DNA of 64,000 nucleotides, taken from contig CAVRAR010000015.1 in assembly GCA_963719005.1 (NCBI GenBank), forward strand, positions 62,001 to 126,000. Reading direction: 5' to 3'. Source of the DNA: G963675935 sp963719005. Lineage in GTDB: Bacteria; Planctomycetota; Planctomycetia; Pirellulales; Thermoguttaceae. Position 1 is the first letter of the stretch, and each line of letters begins with the position of its first letter. A program made the position numbers and the translations under genes. Below the pieces are notes generated by a model. The model made no database searches. It was not told where the DNA came from and worked only from the letters and a program-made list of their open reading frames with translations. Below, piece after piece: positions 29,776 to 38,203 of the stretch.

Positions 29776-29938
29776 ATCGGTCCTGTGGGCGCATGATCGC
29801 CGATTGATTTCCCGCCTCGGGGCGGCTACGATGGGGGGACGAAGGCGATCTTGGACGGAGCCGAGACCGCTTTCAGTCGATCACACCTTGCGTTGGCCCA
29901 TTCCAGCCTGCCACGCCTATCATCCTGGGGAGCATACG

Positions 29939-30022
29939 ATGACGATCCCAATTCTCGCCGGCTGGCCGCCGCCCGTTCCGAGTCCCGAAATCACGTCGTT
30001 GAACAAGCAGGAGAAGCCGTAG
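29939..30022 (+). CDS. Possible 27-residue proline-rich peptide
   Basis: A short frame MTIPILAGWPPPVPSPEITS and seven more residues, with GGGGAG seven bases before the ATG. GC content at third positions is high, as in real genes here. It is too short to judge from sequence and has no family that I recognise. Confidence 0.2.
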   Translation: MTIPILAGWPPPVPSPEITSLNKQEKP

Positions 30023-30047
30023 GGTACGATCGGCCGTTGCGGCGGAA

Positions 30048-30120
30048 GGGGACGGAGGAGGTTGTCGGGAAAAGACCACGCAAGACGGGGAATTGTTGCC
30101 CGACAACCTCCTCCGTCCCC
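30048..30120. repeat. GGGGACGGAGGAGGTTGTCGGG-type inverted pair
   Basis: Units 30048-30069 and 30099-30120 are exact complements (22 of 22), 29-base spacer, upstream of the 30270 Gfo/Idh gene. A related but diverged pair lies just after that gene (31545), others at 3162 and 43965. Confidence 0.8.
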
Positions 30121-30269
30121 CTCGCACGTGGGCGGCTGGTGTCAGTTGCGCAATTTCGAACGTCGTTTGCGCATTCTCGAAAAATGCCGAGTATGCGCTG
30201 ATATACAATGTAGGAATCCCCGTCGAAGCTCCCTCCACCTGTCGGCCCACCTTCTTGAGGAGTGAATCC

Positions 30270-31526
30270 ATGAATGATGTTCGAATGAATCGTCGTGATC
30301 TCTTGAAAGGCGCAGCCGTGGCCGTCGCCGCCCCTTACGTCATCACTTCGACCGCGTTGGGCAACGCCGACACGCCGCCGGCCAGCGAACGGGTCACCGT
30401 TGGGTACATCGGCGTCGGTTCGCGGGGGCTACCGTTCGATTTCCTGCAATGCAAAGGAATGCAGGCCGTCGCCGTGGCCGACCCGTACCGCGACCGTCGC
30501 GACGTCTGGGCGAAGAAGATTAAAGGGAAGGCCTACGCCGACTTCCGCGACGTTCTCGCGCGGAAGGACATCGACGCCGTGACCATCGCCACGCCCGACC
30601 ACTGGCACGTGCCGATCGCGATTCTGGCCGCCAAGGCGAAAAAGGACGTCTATGGCGAAAAGCCGCTCGGGCTGACGATCGAGCAGGATCTCGCCTGCCT
30701 GAAGGTTTTTCGCGAGACCGGCCGCGTGTTCCAGTACGGCACGCAACAGCGCAGCATGCCGAATTTCCGCTTCGGCTGCGAGTTGGTCCGCAGCGGGCGG
30801 ATCGGCAAGGTTCACACCATTGAAGTGGTCGCGCCTGACGGTTCGGCGGGCGGCAGGACCGACAAAGCCCCCGTGCCGCCGACGCTCGACTACAACATGT
30901 GGCTCGGCCCGGCGCCGGTCGCGCCCTACACGGCTGATCGCTGCAAGAACCCGGGGCACTTCTTCATCCACGACTACTCGATCGGCTACCTGGCCGGTTG
31001 GGGCGCCCATCCGCTGGACATCATGATTTGGGGAAACGACTCCGATTTGTCCGGCCCGATGACCGTCGAGGGCACGGGCACCATTCCCACGGGCGGCCTC
31101 TACAACAACGTGATGAACTGGGACATGCGGATCCAATTTGGCGACGGCGTGAAAGTGACTTTCAAGCCCGGCCGCGATTCGACGAAGTTCATCGGTCCGG
31201 AGGGCTGGGTGCGAGTCTGGCGCGAACAGAACGGCATCGACGCCGAACCGAAGTCGTTGCTCAACTCGAAAATCGGCCCCAGCGACGTGCATCTGATCGA
31301 AAGTCCCGGCCATGCCCAGAACTTCATCGACTCGGTGAAGTCGCGCAGGCCGCCGATCGCCCCGTTGGACCAGGCCGTGCGAAGCGACACGATCAGCCAA
31401 CTCTGCGACATCGCCGTCCGCACCAAGCGGAAGATCACCTGGGATCCGAAGACCAAGGAGATCGTCGGCGATGAGGAAGCCGCCAAACTAGCGCACCGCT
31501 CAATGCGGGCGCCGTGGACGCTGTGA
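30270..31526 (+). CDS. Tat-exported Gfo/Idh/MocA-family oxidoreductase
   Basis: 418 residues; ATG 30270 with GAGGAG upstream. Tat leader MNRRDLLKGAAVAVAAPYVI, then a Rossmann fold VTVGYIGVGSRGLPFDFL, and the family signature around residue 130: EKPLGLTIEQDL (the Lys is the catalytic residue of the Gfo/Idh/MocA family). Middle motifs include YGTQQRSMPNFR and HDYSIGYLAGWGAHPLDI, with a His in the usual active-site place. C-terminal DHAQNF-like stretch GHAQNFIDSVKSRRPP. An exported NAD(P)-dependent sugar or inositol-type dehydrogenase is likely. It is bracketed by two GGGGACGGAGGAGG repeat pairs and followed by the ThuA-type gene. Confidence 0.9.
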   Translation: MNDVRMNRRDLLKGAAVAVAAPYVITSTALGNADTPPASERVTVGYIGVGSRGLPFDFLQCKGMQAVAVADPYRDRRDVWAKKIKGKAYADFRDVLARKDIDAVTIATPDHWHVPIAILAAKAKKDVYGEKPLGLTIEQDLACLKVFRETGRVFQYGTQQRSMPNFRFGCELVRSGRIGKVHTIEVVAPDGSAGGRTDKAPVPPTLDYNMWLGPAPVAPYTADRCKNPGHFFIHDYSIGYLAGWGAHPLDIMIWGNDSDLSGPMTVEGTGTIPTGGLYNNVMNWDMRIQFGDGVKVTFKPGRDSTKFIGPEGWVRVWREQNGIDAEPKSLLNSKIGPSDVHLIESPGHAQNFIDSVKSRRPPIAPLDQAVRSDTISQLCDIAVRTKRKITWDPKTKEIVGDEEAAKLAHRSMRAPWTL

Positions 31527-31544
31527 CCCCGCGAATCGGGAAAG

Positions 31545-31615
31545 GGGACGGAGGAGGCTGTCGGGGAGGACTCCAACAGATGGAAGATGCTTACCGGCAA
31601 CCTTCTCCGTCCCCC
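31545..31615. repeat. GGGGACGGAGGAGG-type inverted pair, diverged
   Basis: Left unit 31545-31566 (GGGGACGGAGGAGGCTGTCG), right unit 31595-31615 (CCGGCAACCTTCTCCGTCCC). Pairing is imperfect. It follows the Gfo/Idh gene and lies before the ThuA gene. Confidence 0.65.
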
Positions 31616-31647
31616 TCGCCCGCGAAGGACTACCTTAGGAGACTACC

Positions 31648-33487
31648 ATGCGCCGACTTGCGCTGACTGCGTTGTTGTTGAGCCTCTGCGCGACGATGGC
31701 TTTGAGCCCCGCCGTTGCCAAAGAGCCGGCGGGCAAGATTCGCGTCCTGTTGACCTACGGTGGGCATGGCTTCGAGGAAGGGCCGTTCTTCGCCATGTTC
31801 GACGCGCTGCCGGGCATCGTCTACACGAAGGCCCCGATGCCGCAGGCCGCCGATCTGCTCAAACCGAGCTTGAAGAAAGACTACGACGTCGTCGTCATGT
31901 ACGACATGACGCCCGGCTTTACGCCGGAACAGCAGAAGAACTTCGTTCGACTCCTCAACGCCGGCATCGGATTGGTTTCGCTGCACCACAACATCGGCTC
32001 GCATCAGCAATGGGAAGAATTCCGCAAAATCATCGGCGGAATCCACATTCCCCATGTGTTCGTGGTTGACGGCAAGAAGTACGGGCCGTCGGGCGCGACC
32101 GACGATCAAGACATTCCGGTCACCGTCGTTGACAAGCACCATCCGATCACGAGAGGCATCAGCGACTTCACAATCCACGACGAGACGTACCACAAATACT
32201 ACACGGCGCCGGACGTGAAGGTACTGCTGAAGACGAACCACCCGAAAAACGAGCCGCCGATCGCCTGGGTGAAGCAGTACGGCAACAGCCGCGTGTTCTA
32301 CCTCATGCTCGGTCACGGTCCTTCGTGTTGGATCAACCCGAACTACCGTCGAATCCTCGCCAACGGCATCCACTGGGTGGCGGAAGAGAGCGAAAAGACC
32401 AAGGTGTCGGCACTTCTTCACAGGGAAGAGCCGCAGGAAGCGGATGCCGGGTTCGCGGCCGCTGTGCGACGCGTCGATGAACGAGGAGGGCAGCTCGGCT
32501 TCGACGTCTCGGGCGATCTGACAAGCATCGATCTGGCTGCCGAGCGCGTCTCGGTCGGCCGACGCCGATCTCGCCCGCCTGTCGGCGCTGCCGCATCTAA
32601 AAAGCCTCAAGCTCTCGGGCAGCGGCATCACCGACGCGGGCGTTCGGCAGGTCAGCTCCCTTGCCGGGCTTACGGAACTCTCGCTGTTGGACGCCCAAAT
32701 CGACGACGCCGGCTTCGAGCAACTTGCTCGGCTGACGAACCTCATTTCTCTTTCCATCCGACGAAGCCCCGCGCTGACCGACAAGGGGTTGGAGAACCTG
32801 AAACGGCTGCCGAAGCTGGTCCGTCTCGGTCTGCTCGATCTGGGGATCACCGACGGCGGATTGAAGCAGATCGCGGCCCTCGCCGGTCTGCGCTCGCTCG
32901 ATCTCCGCGGCGACTCGCAATTGAGCAACGCCGGCTTGGAGCAACTTCTGACGCTGAAACGTCTGGAAACGCTGCGGCTTGGCGGATACCAAATCGATGA
33001 CAACGCGCTCTCGGTCGTCAAGCGGTTTGCGACGCTCAACGGCCTGACGATCGACGAGGCAGCCGTCACCGACGCCGGGCTGTCGCGGCTCGTCGGGCTC
33101 CCGCTGCGGGAAATCACTCTCTCCCGCTGCTTCAGCATCACCGACGCGGGGTTTCAGCATCTCGGCGGCTTCAGCCAACTGCGCCAGCTTACGCTGCAAG
33201 GCATCCCGCTAAGCGGCAGCGGAATCAAGCATCTTGGCAACAAGAACAAGTTCGTCTCCTTGCGATTGAACGAGACGGGCATCGAGGATGCCGCCGTGGA
33301 ACCGCTTCGCGGCCTGACAAATCTCGCCCGGCTCGAACTGCGGCAGACGCAGATCACCGATGCCGCGATCGACGTCCTCGCCACGCTCACCGGCTTGAAA
33401 ACCCTCGACATCGGTCAAACCGGAATCACCGACGCCGGCGCCGAACGGCTCGGCAAAGCGTTACCGCAGTGCAAAATCGCGCGATGA
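31648..33487 (+). CDS. ThuA domain joined to leucine-rich repeats, one frameshift
   Basis: About 612 residues. Signal peptide to about residue 25. ThuA domain with RVLLTYGGHGFEEGPFFAMF, YDVVVMYDMTP, GLVSLHHNIGSHQQW, YGNSRVFYLMLGHGPSCW and ILANGIHWVAE. Its C-terminal end passes in frame into AVRRVDERGGQLGFDVS and LTSIDLAAERVSV, the typical start of planctomycete leucine-rich repeats. A shift near 32560 then leads to repeats of about 24 residues such as GITDAGVRQVSSLAGLTELS, QIDDAGFEQLARLTNL and QITDAAIDVLATLTGLKTLD, ending at 33487. ThuA proteins act in trehalose and sugar turnover. A fusion to repeats is unusual; two genes with the shift at the joint is the alternative. Confidence 0.7.
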
Positions 33488-33640
33488 TCCTCCCCTCTCC
33501 CTTTGGCGGGCACCACGGAGTGGTCGGGGCCGGGGGTGAGGGCATCGCGACTTCATGACGTTCCCCTTGTTCCCACGCGCTGCTGCCCGGCAGGGAAAAC
33601 GGTCAAACCGCAAACGATAACACCGACAAAGCCCAAATTG

Positions 33641-34699
33641 CTACTGATTCCTGGCAACCCGAAAGCCTGTCATGCCGTGCCAGCAGTTGACGCCCTGCGA
33701 GCCCCAGTAGCGTTGGGCGGAACGGGCGATGATCGGCCCAGACGACCAGGCACCACCACGAATGACACGCATATTTCCGGGGCATGCGCCATCTGGGCCA
33801 GTTGGATCGAATGCGGGGGATTCGGCGTAGTATTTCCCGGAATACCAATCCGCGCACCACTGGAAGACATTTCCATGCATGTCGTAGAGCCCAAAGGCGT
33901 TCGGCTTGAATGAACCCACGGGAGCCGTGAACGCATAGCCGTCGTTGGCTTTGATCGTGACCATATACGAGAACTTCGCCTCGACCGCCGGATCGGCAAT
34001 GTTGGGGACATTGGCCAGGATTTTCGCCTTGTGCGCCGCATCGGCCACGTTGCCGACTTTAGCCAGGCTTTCGGGATCATTGCCGCTGTAGTACCGCGTT
34101 GTCGTCCCTCCACGGCAGGCGTATTCCCACTCGGCCTCCGTTGGCAGTCGATAGGTCTTGCTCTCCTTTTTGCTGAGCCACTTGCAAAACGCCACTGCGT
34201 CGTCCCAATCCACGTCGACCACCGGGTGCTCGTCGGTCTGCTTGAAGCCCGCATTTCGCCAGGAACAGTGCGGGTTGTATATGTCCCCCTCGTACTTGAG
34301 GTCCGGGCCAGGTTTCTCTCTCTTCTCGGCATCGGTCTTGTAACCGGTGTCTTTGACAAACTGTCGAAACTGACCCCGCGTGACAGTGTAGATGCCGAGG
34401 TAGAACGGCTTGGTAATATACACGTGGTGTTGCGGATGCTCGACCGCGAAACCCCACGCCTCGACCCGACCACGGGCCGCCCGACTACGGAAGTCCCCGA
34501 TTTTGTTGAAGAACGCAGCCGTCTTCGCCGCCGATTCTTCGCCGCCCATCATGAACTCCCCAGCCGGGATGAGGACCAGTTTCATCTTCACCCCGCCGCC
34601 CAGGTCTACCGCGAGCTTCTTCGGCGGCTCTTTCGTCGCGCTGAAAGCGGTCCCCGCCATTGTGAAAAGCACGATGCACGCAATCGCGAAGTTTCTCAT
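33641..34699 (-). CDS. Secreted SUMF1/formylglycine-generating-enzyme-like protein
   Basis: 352 residues; ATG 34699 with AGGA upstream; signal peptide MRNFAIACIVLFTMAGTAFS. The FGE-sulfatase fold is clear: LVLIPAGEFMMGG, YLGIYTVTRGQFRQF, PVVDVDWDDAVAFCKWLSK, YRLPTEAEWEYACRGGT, NAFGLYDMHGNVFQWCADW, and RVIRGGAWSSGP near the C-terminus. It ends with NCWHGMTGFRVAR. In true formylglycine-generating enzymes two C-terminal Cys are essential. Only one Cys (NCW) is evident here, so it is more likely a binding or activator relative than a sulfatase-activating enzyme. Last gene of the sigma-factor locus. Confidence 0.9.
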   Translation of the reverse strand: MRNFAIACIVLFTMAGTAFSATKEPPKKLAVDLGGGVKMKLVLIPAGEFMMGGEESAAKTAAFFNKIGDFRSRAARGRVEAWGFAVEHPQHHVYITKPFYLGIYTVTRGQFRQFVKDTGYKTDAEKREKPGPDLKYEGDIYNPHCSWRNAGFKQTDEHPVVDVDWDDAVAFCKWLSKKESKTYRLPTEAEWEYACRGGTTTRYYSGNDPESLAKVGNVADAAHKAKILANVPNIADPAVEAKFSYMVTIKANDGYAFTAPVGSFKPNAFGLYDMHGNVFQWCADWYSGKYYAESPAFDPTGPDGACPGNMRVIRGGAWSSGPIIARSAQRYWGSQGVNCWHGMTGFRVARNQ

Positions 34700-34748
34700 A
34701 ACGTGTCCTCCCATAATAGATTTTACTGGCCCGGCGATGCTGCCATCG

Positions 34749-36395
34749 CTACTTGCTGCTGGCCTCGACAAACAAATACAACTGCGGCGAGTCGGCGGCT
34801 TGCTCCTCGCCGTCGGGCGTTTCGGTGGTCAGGCCGCCGACCAAGGTCGGCTCGTTCAAGGGCACTTTCAGCGACGTGGCCAATTGCGAGACGACCATGT
34901 TGACGCGATCGAGCGTGATGCCGCGAGCGGGCGATTTGTCCGCGTCCTTCTTCGCGCCATGACCGTCAAAGCTGTAAAAGCGAATCGTCTCGGGCTTGTC
35001 AACGGTGCGGGTGACGGAACTGCAAAGGTCGAGCATGGCCCCCTGCGTATTTGGCAGGAGTTCCGGCGTGACTTGCAGCAGGGCGCCGGCTTGCGGTTGA
35101 CCGATTTGCGGCTGATAGCCCGGCTCACCACCGCCGTCCACCACGGGAACGGCGCTGATGATCGCCGTGCGGCTACGTCCCGAGGCGATGTGAACGGTCT
35201 GGCCGCTGAGGCAGGTGATGGCGCCGAGATAGCCCTTGGTCTTGCCGGCCATCTCGTACAACGCCTTGCGACCGATGCCCCCTTCGTTTCCCGGCTTGCT
35301 GTGGAGGAGTTGATCGAGTTGCTTGAGATCCAACTGGAGCCAGACGGCGCGGATGGAGACGACCCGAAGCCCGGGGCTGACCGCCCGAAGGTTCGTCAGC
35401 AACGCATCGATTTCTTCATGCACTTCTTGCGTCTGCGAGACAACCAACATGCCGGCTGCCGGCATTATCGAGCCGGGACCGCCAACTCCATCCCAACTGG
35501 TCGGTTTGATGGTGGAGGTTATTACCTCGATCAGATCATCCATCGCGAAGGTCAACTCGGCTGGACGCGGCGGCGCCATCATGCCTCCCGTGCCCCCTTG
35601 CTCGCCGCCGGGCGTACCCTTTGATCGACGCGGTTGCGATTTGGGAGCGCTTCCCGTTTGCGCGAGGAAGGCGTCGCCGACGCGGTTGTTGACTTTACCG
35701 GGCTGCAAATTGTCATGCACACTGAACATGCCGCCGCCCATGCCTCCCAGGCCGCCGTTGAATGTGCTATTGGTGCCGGAGGGAAGCGTCCGCGGGAATC
35801 CGCCGGTGGTCAGGCCCGGAACAAACATCCCTTCAAAACGGTAAGATGGTTTTGGGGCAATCATGTCGTACACGGGGTAAACCTTGGTGGTGAGTTGGTT
35901 GTCGGCCTCCTCGCGCGTCGTTATCACCACGACGTTGTCCTTGATAAGCCACGTGAGGTTCACCTCGTGGAGTATGAGCGCCAGAGCCGACTTGGCGGAG
36001 ATGCCCTGGGCGGAAAAGGTGATCGGAACGTCGGTCCCGATGCCTACGTCGCCTAGTGCCTTGCCGTCAAGTAGCATCTCTTGTTTCGTCAATTTCTTGA
36101 ACCACTGAACGACCTCGCTCAACGGGAATTCCGTGAAGTCAAAGTTCGACGTCACCTGAAACGCTTGCCGGATCGCCTGTTCGTTGGCCCCCGGCATGAT
36201 CACAACCACTCTCTTAGGCCCCGCTTTTTTGGGCTCTGCCTTCTTGGACTGGATGGGATGACGAGGCGGCTTCGGGGCCGATTTGGGCTCCGCGAAAACG
36301 CTCGTCGCCGTCATCAGAACGGCGACGATCGCCAGAAGTGTTCCAAGTGCGTGAGTCGATAGGCAACGTCTCACTCGATTCGGGTCGCGTCGCAT
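34749..36395 (-). CDS. Secreted secretin-like (STN-domain) protein
   Basis: 548 residues; ATG 36395 gives MRRDPNRVRRCLSTHALGT and a signal peptide ending TSVFAEPK. Residues around 70-150 form a secretin/TonB short N-terminal domain, with FPLSEVVQWFKKLTKQEMLL and then VPITFSAQGISAKSALALIL and LTWLIKDNVVVITT. Next comes a glycine-rich stretch of about 100 residues (GGLGGMGGGMFSV), then an N-domain-like part FAMDDLIEVITSTIKPTSWD and MLVVSQTQEVHEEIDALL. The C-terminal part contains LLQVTPELLPNTQGAMLDL, which resembles secretin gate strands. It may work at the outer membrane. It starts three bases before the stop of the upstream gene. Confidence 0.7.
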   Translation of the reverse strand: MRRDPNRVRRCLSTHALGTLLAIVAVLMTATSVFAEPKSAPKPPRHPIQSKKAEPKKAGPKRVVVIMPGANEQAIRQAFQVTSNFDFTEFPLSEVVQWFKKLTKQEMLLDGKALGDVGIGTDVPITFSAQGISAKSALALILHEVNLTWLIKDNVVVITTREEADNQLTTKVYPVYDMIAPKPSYRFEGMFVPGLTTGGFPRTLPSGTNSTFNGGLGGMGGGMFSVHDNLQPGKVNNRVGDAFLAQTGSAPKSQPRRSKGTPGGEQGGTGGMMAPPRPAELTFAMDDLIEVITSTIKPTSWDGVGGPGSIMPAAGMLVVSQTQEVHEEIDALLTNLRAVSPGLRVVSIRAVWLQLDLKQLDQLLHSKPGNEGGIGRKALYEMAGKTKGYLGAITCLSGQTVHIASGRSRTAIISAVPVVDGGGEPGYQPQIGQPQAGALLQVTPELLPNTQGAMLDLCSSVTRTVDKPETIRFYSFDGHGAKKDADKSPARGITLDRVNMVVSQLATSLKVPLNEPTLVGGLTTETPDGEEQAADSPQLYLFVEASSK

Positions 36396-36397
36396 GA

Positions 36398-37342
36398 TTA
36401 AGATCTCCACGTGAAAGGATTCTGAAGTTGACGTTTCGCGTTCCAAAGGCTGGCCGCGAGCATCCGGTTCCGCTCGGCATTGGCCAGGAACTGCCGCGCG
36501 GCGGGCTCTGAACTCGACAACAACGCAATCATAGCTTCCTGCCGATAGGTTCCGCGCTCGATCATCGCGATCAACCGGCGGGAAACCGCCGGCCGGTTCA
36601 ATCGTCCCAGGGCCAGCGCCGCGGCGGTCCGTTGGCCGGCCGTTGGACCGCGGAGGCATCGAAACAACAGTTCCACGGGCGGATTTGCCGCGGATGCCAG
36701 ACAATCGAGGGCGACGGCGGACGTACGCTGGTCTTGCACCCGCTCCAAGAATGTCCGCACCGATTGCAGGTCGTTTTTTGCCAAGAGCGAAGACAGTTCT
36801 TGCCGCAGCGCTGCATCCTGTTGCTCGGCGGCCGGTTGCTCCGGGGCTTGTTCGACAGGGGGCTCAACCGGCGGCGGCTCGACCCGTCGCATTTTGCTCT
36901 CCTGCATTCGCCGATGGGCAACCATGACGAAACTCTCATACACATTCGGCGGCCGCGACGTCGGCGCCGCGAACGGACGGTGTGGTGAATGTTTTCGCAC
37001 CAATAGCGGACTGGGACGCTGCTTCACCACGCGGACCGGCTGGTGGATCGACGGCGGCGGCGATGGGGTGGCGTTCTTCACGGTCATGTCCGTGAGAGCC
37101 CGCTGATCTACCGCGGACCCGCTTCGCAGCCAGGACGTCAGCCCGACGGCCGCCAACAGGATCGAGGCGGCCATCAGCAAGCAAGCCAACCGCCGCCGCC
37201 GCGTTCGCCGGACCATCAGCCGCCACCAGTGGCCTTGCAGCCGGCCGATCGTCTCGGGCGTCGGCTCGGCCCATTGGGCTTCGGCCAGCAGGCGATCCAG
37301 AAAATCGGGATCACCATCGGGCTTTTCCGGTTGCCAGTCCAT
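36398..37342 (-). CDS. Membrane protein next to ECF sigma factor, probable anti-sigma role, HEAT-like C-terminus
   Basis: 314 residues. An acidic N-terminus (FLDRLLAEAQWAEPTPETIG) is followed by a basic stretch VRRTRRRRLACLLMAASILL, one membrane span at about 53-71, a proline-rich region, and a C-terminal half of short alpha-helical pairs (TAGQRTAAALALGRLNRPAV, SRRLIAMIERGTYRQEAMIA) like HEAT repeats. It begins one base after the sigma-70 stop, so the sigma/anti-sigma pair is likely. No zinc-binding anti-sigma motif is seen. Confidence 0.6.
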   Translation of the reverse strand: MDWQPEKPDGDPDFLDRLLAEAQWAEPTPETIGRLQGHWWRLMVRRTRRRRLACLLMAASILLAAVGLTSWLRSGSAVDQRALTDMTVKNATPSPPPSIHQPVRVVKQRPSPLLVRKHSPHRPFAAPTSRPPNVYESFVMVAHRRMQESKMRRVEPPPVEPPVEQAPEQPAAEQQDAALRQELSSLLAKNDLQSVRTFLERVQDQRTSAVALDCLASAANPPVELLFRCLRGPTAGQRTAAALALGRLNRPAVSRRLIAMIERGTYRQEAMIALLSSSEPAARQFLANAERNRMLAASLWNAKRQLQNPFTWRS

Positions 37343-37343
37343 C

Positions 37344-37865
37344 TTACTTCTCGCTCAAATACGGCGCCAGTTCTTGGCGGAGCCGCGCCCGCGCGTAGTG
37401 CAGGTTAACGTGCACGTTCGCTTCGCTGATGCCGAGCACTTCGGCCACTTCGCGCGGCCGCAATTGTTCGTAGCTGGTCAACACCAACACCTCCCGTTGC
37501 CGTAGCGGCAGGGCCGAAACTCGCCGGGCGATCAAATCGCGCAATTCGCCGGTCATCGCCGCGGCCGCCGGATCTTCCCCGCGCGGGTCGGCCAACTCGT
37601 CGGTCAATTCACCCGAGCAGCTTTGCCGCGCCGAAGCGGCCGTGTGATCGTGGAAGGCGCTGATGATGATTCGGTAGAACCAGGTGCGGAACTGCGACCG
37701 GCCTCGGAATGAGCCGATGCCGCGGGCCGCACGACACAACGCCTCCTGCACGATCTCGGCCGCCGTCTCCTGGCAGCCACACAGGCGCAGGGCGAACCGC
37801 AACGCCTCGGGCAAGTGCTCGGCCACAAGCTGGTCGAGCAACCCTTGATTGCCAGCCAGTCCCAT
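37344..37865 (-). CDS. ECF-type sigma-70 factor
   Basis: 173 residues. Region 2: EALRFALRLCGCQETAAEIV, QEALCRAARGIGSFRGRSQF and RTWFYRIIISAFHDH. Region 4: VSALPLRQREVLVLTSYEQL, RPREVAEVLGISEANVHVNL and HYARARLRQELAP. It would direct RNA polymerase to its own promoters, including this locus. It is followed in order by a membrane protein, a secretin-like protein and a SUMF1 protein, all minus strand with little space between the first three. The same layout is found at 50.5-54.8 kb. Confidence 0.9.
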   Translation of the reverse strand: MGLAGNQGLLDQLVAEHLPEALRFALRLCGCQETAAEIVQEALCRAARGIGSFRGRSQFRTWFYRIIISAFHDHTAASARQSCSGELTDELADPRGEDPAAAAMTGELRDLIARRVSALPLRQREVLVLTSYEQLRPREVAEVLGISEANVHVNLHYARARLRQELAPYLSEK

Positions 37866-37963
37866 GGAGACGCCTCTTCTCGTGCCGGTCGGCGTTGCGG
37901 GCCCTGTCTATTAGACGCGAAATCGCCGCAAAACTTAAAATGCCCGAGCGAAAAACGCACAAT

Positions 37964-37991
37964 CTCGTTCCCACGCCCCGCGTGGAACGAG
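37964..37991. repeat. CTCGTTCC...GGAACGAG hairpin
   Basis: CTCGTTCCCACGCCCCGCGT and so on to 37991, two facing stems CTCGTTCC/GGAACGAG with one bulge. A short dispersed hairpin of this type is common in such genomes. The gap 37866-38203 holds this hairpin, the next repeat and nothing else I can support. Confidence 0.5.
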
Positions 37992-38111
37992 CCGAGCCCG
38001 ACGAGAAACGGGGTTGTTCCGGCCTATCCCCGCCGCTCATCCTAACCTCGCCCACCGCGCGACGCAAGATGCGGCAAGGCTAAAGAGGCAGGAAAGACAA
38101 CGGGAAAGAAG

Positions 38112-38187
38112 ATAGCCGGGAGTCAACGACTCCCGGAATGCGCCGCGCACTATCGCTGCCCTCCGGGAGCTGTTAGCTCCCGGCTAT
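38112..38187. repeat. ATAGCCGGGAG-type inverted pair
   Basis: Left unit 38112-38136, right unit 38163-38187, spacer 26 bases starting AATG. Each unit folds on itself: GGGAGTCAACGACTCCC at left, GGGAGCTGTTAGCTCCC at right. The stem bases differ but stay paired. A second pair with the same spacer length and the same AATG start lies at 50419-50494. It lies between the end of the GH5 gene and the start of the sigma gene. Confidence 0.8.
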
Positions 38188-38203
38188 TTCTGCACGCCGT
38201 CGC

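Noticed and set aside
33641..34699. A true sulfatase-activating formylglycine-generating enzyme.
   Set aside because: Only one of the two essential C-terminal Cys is seen, and no sulfatase gene is nearby.
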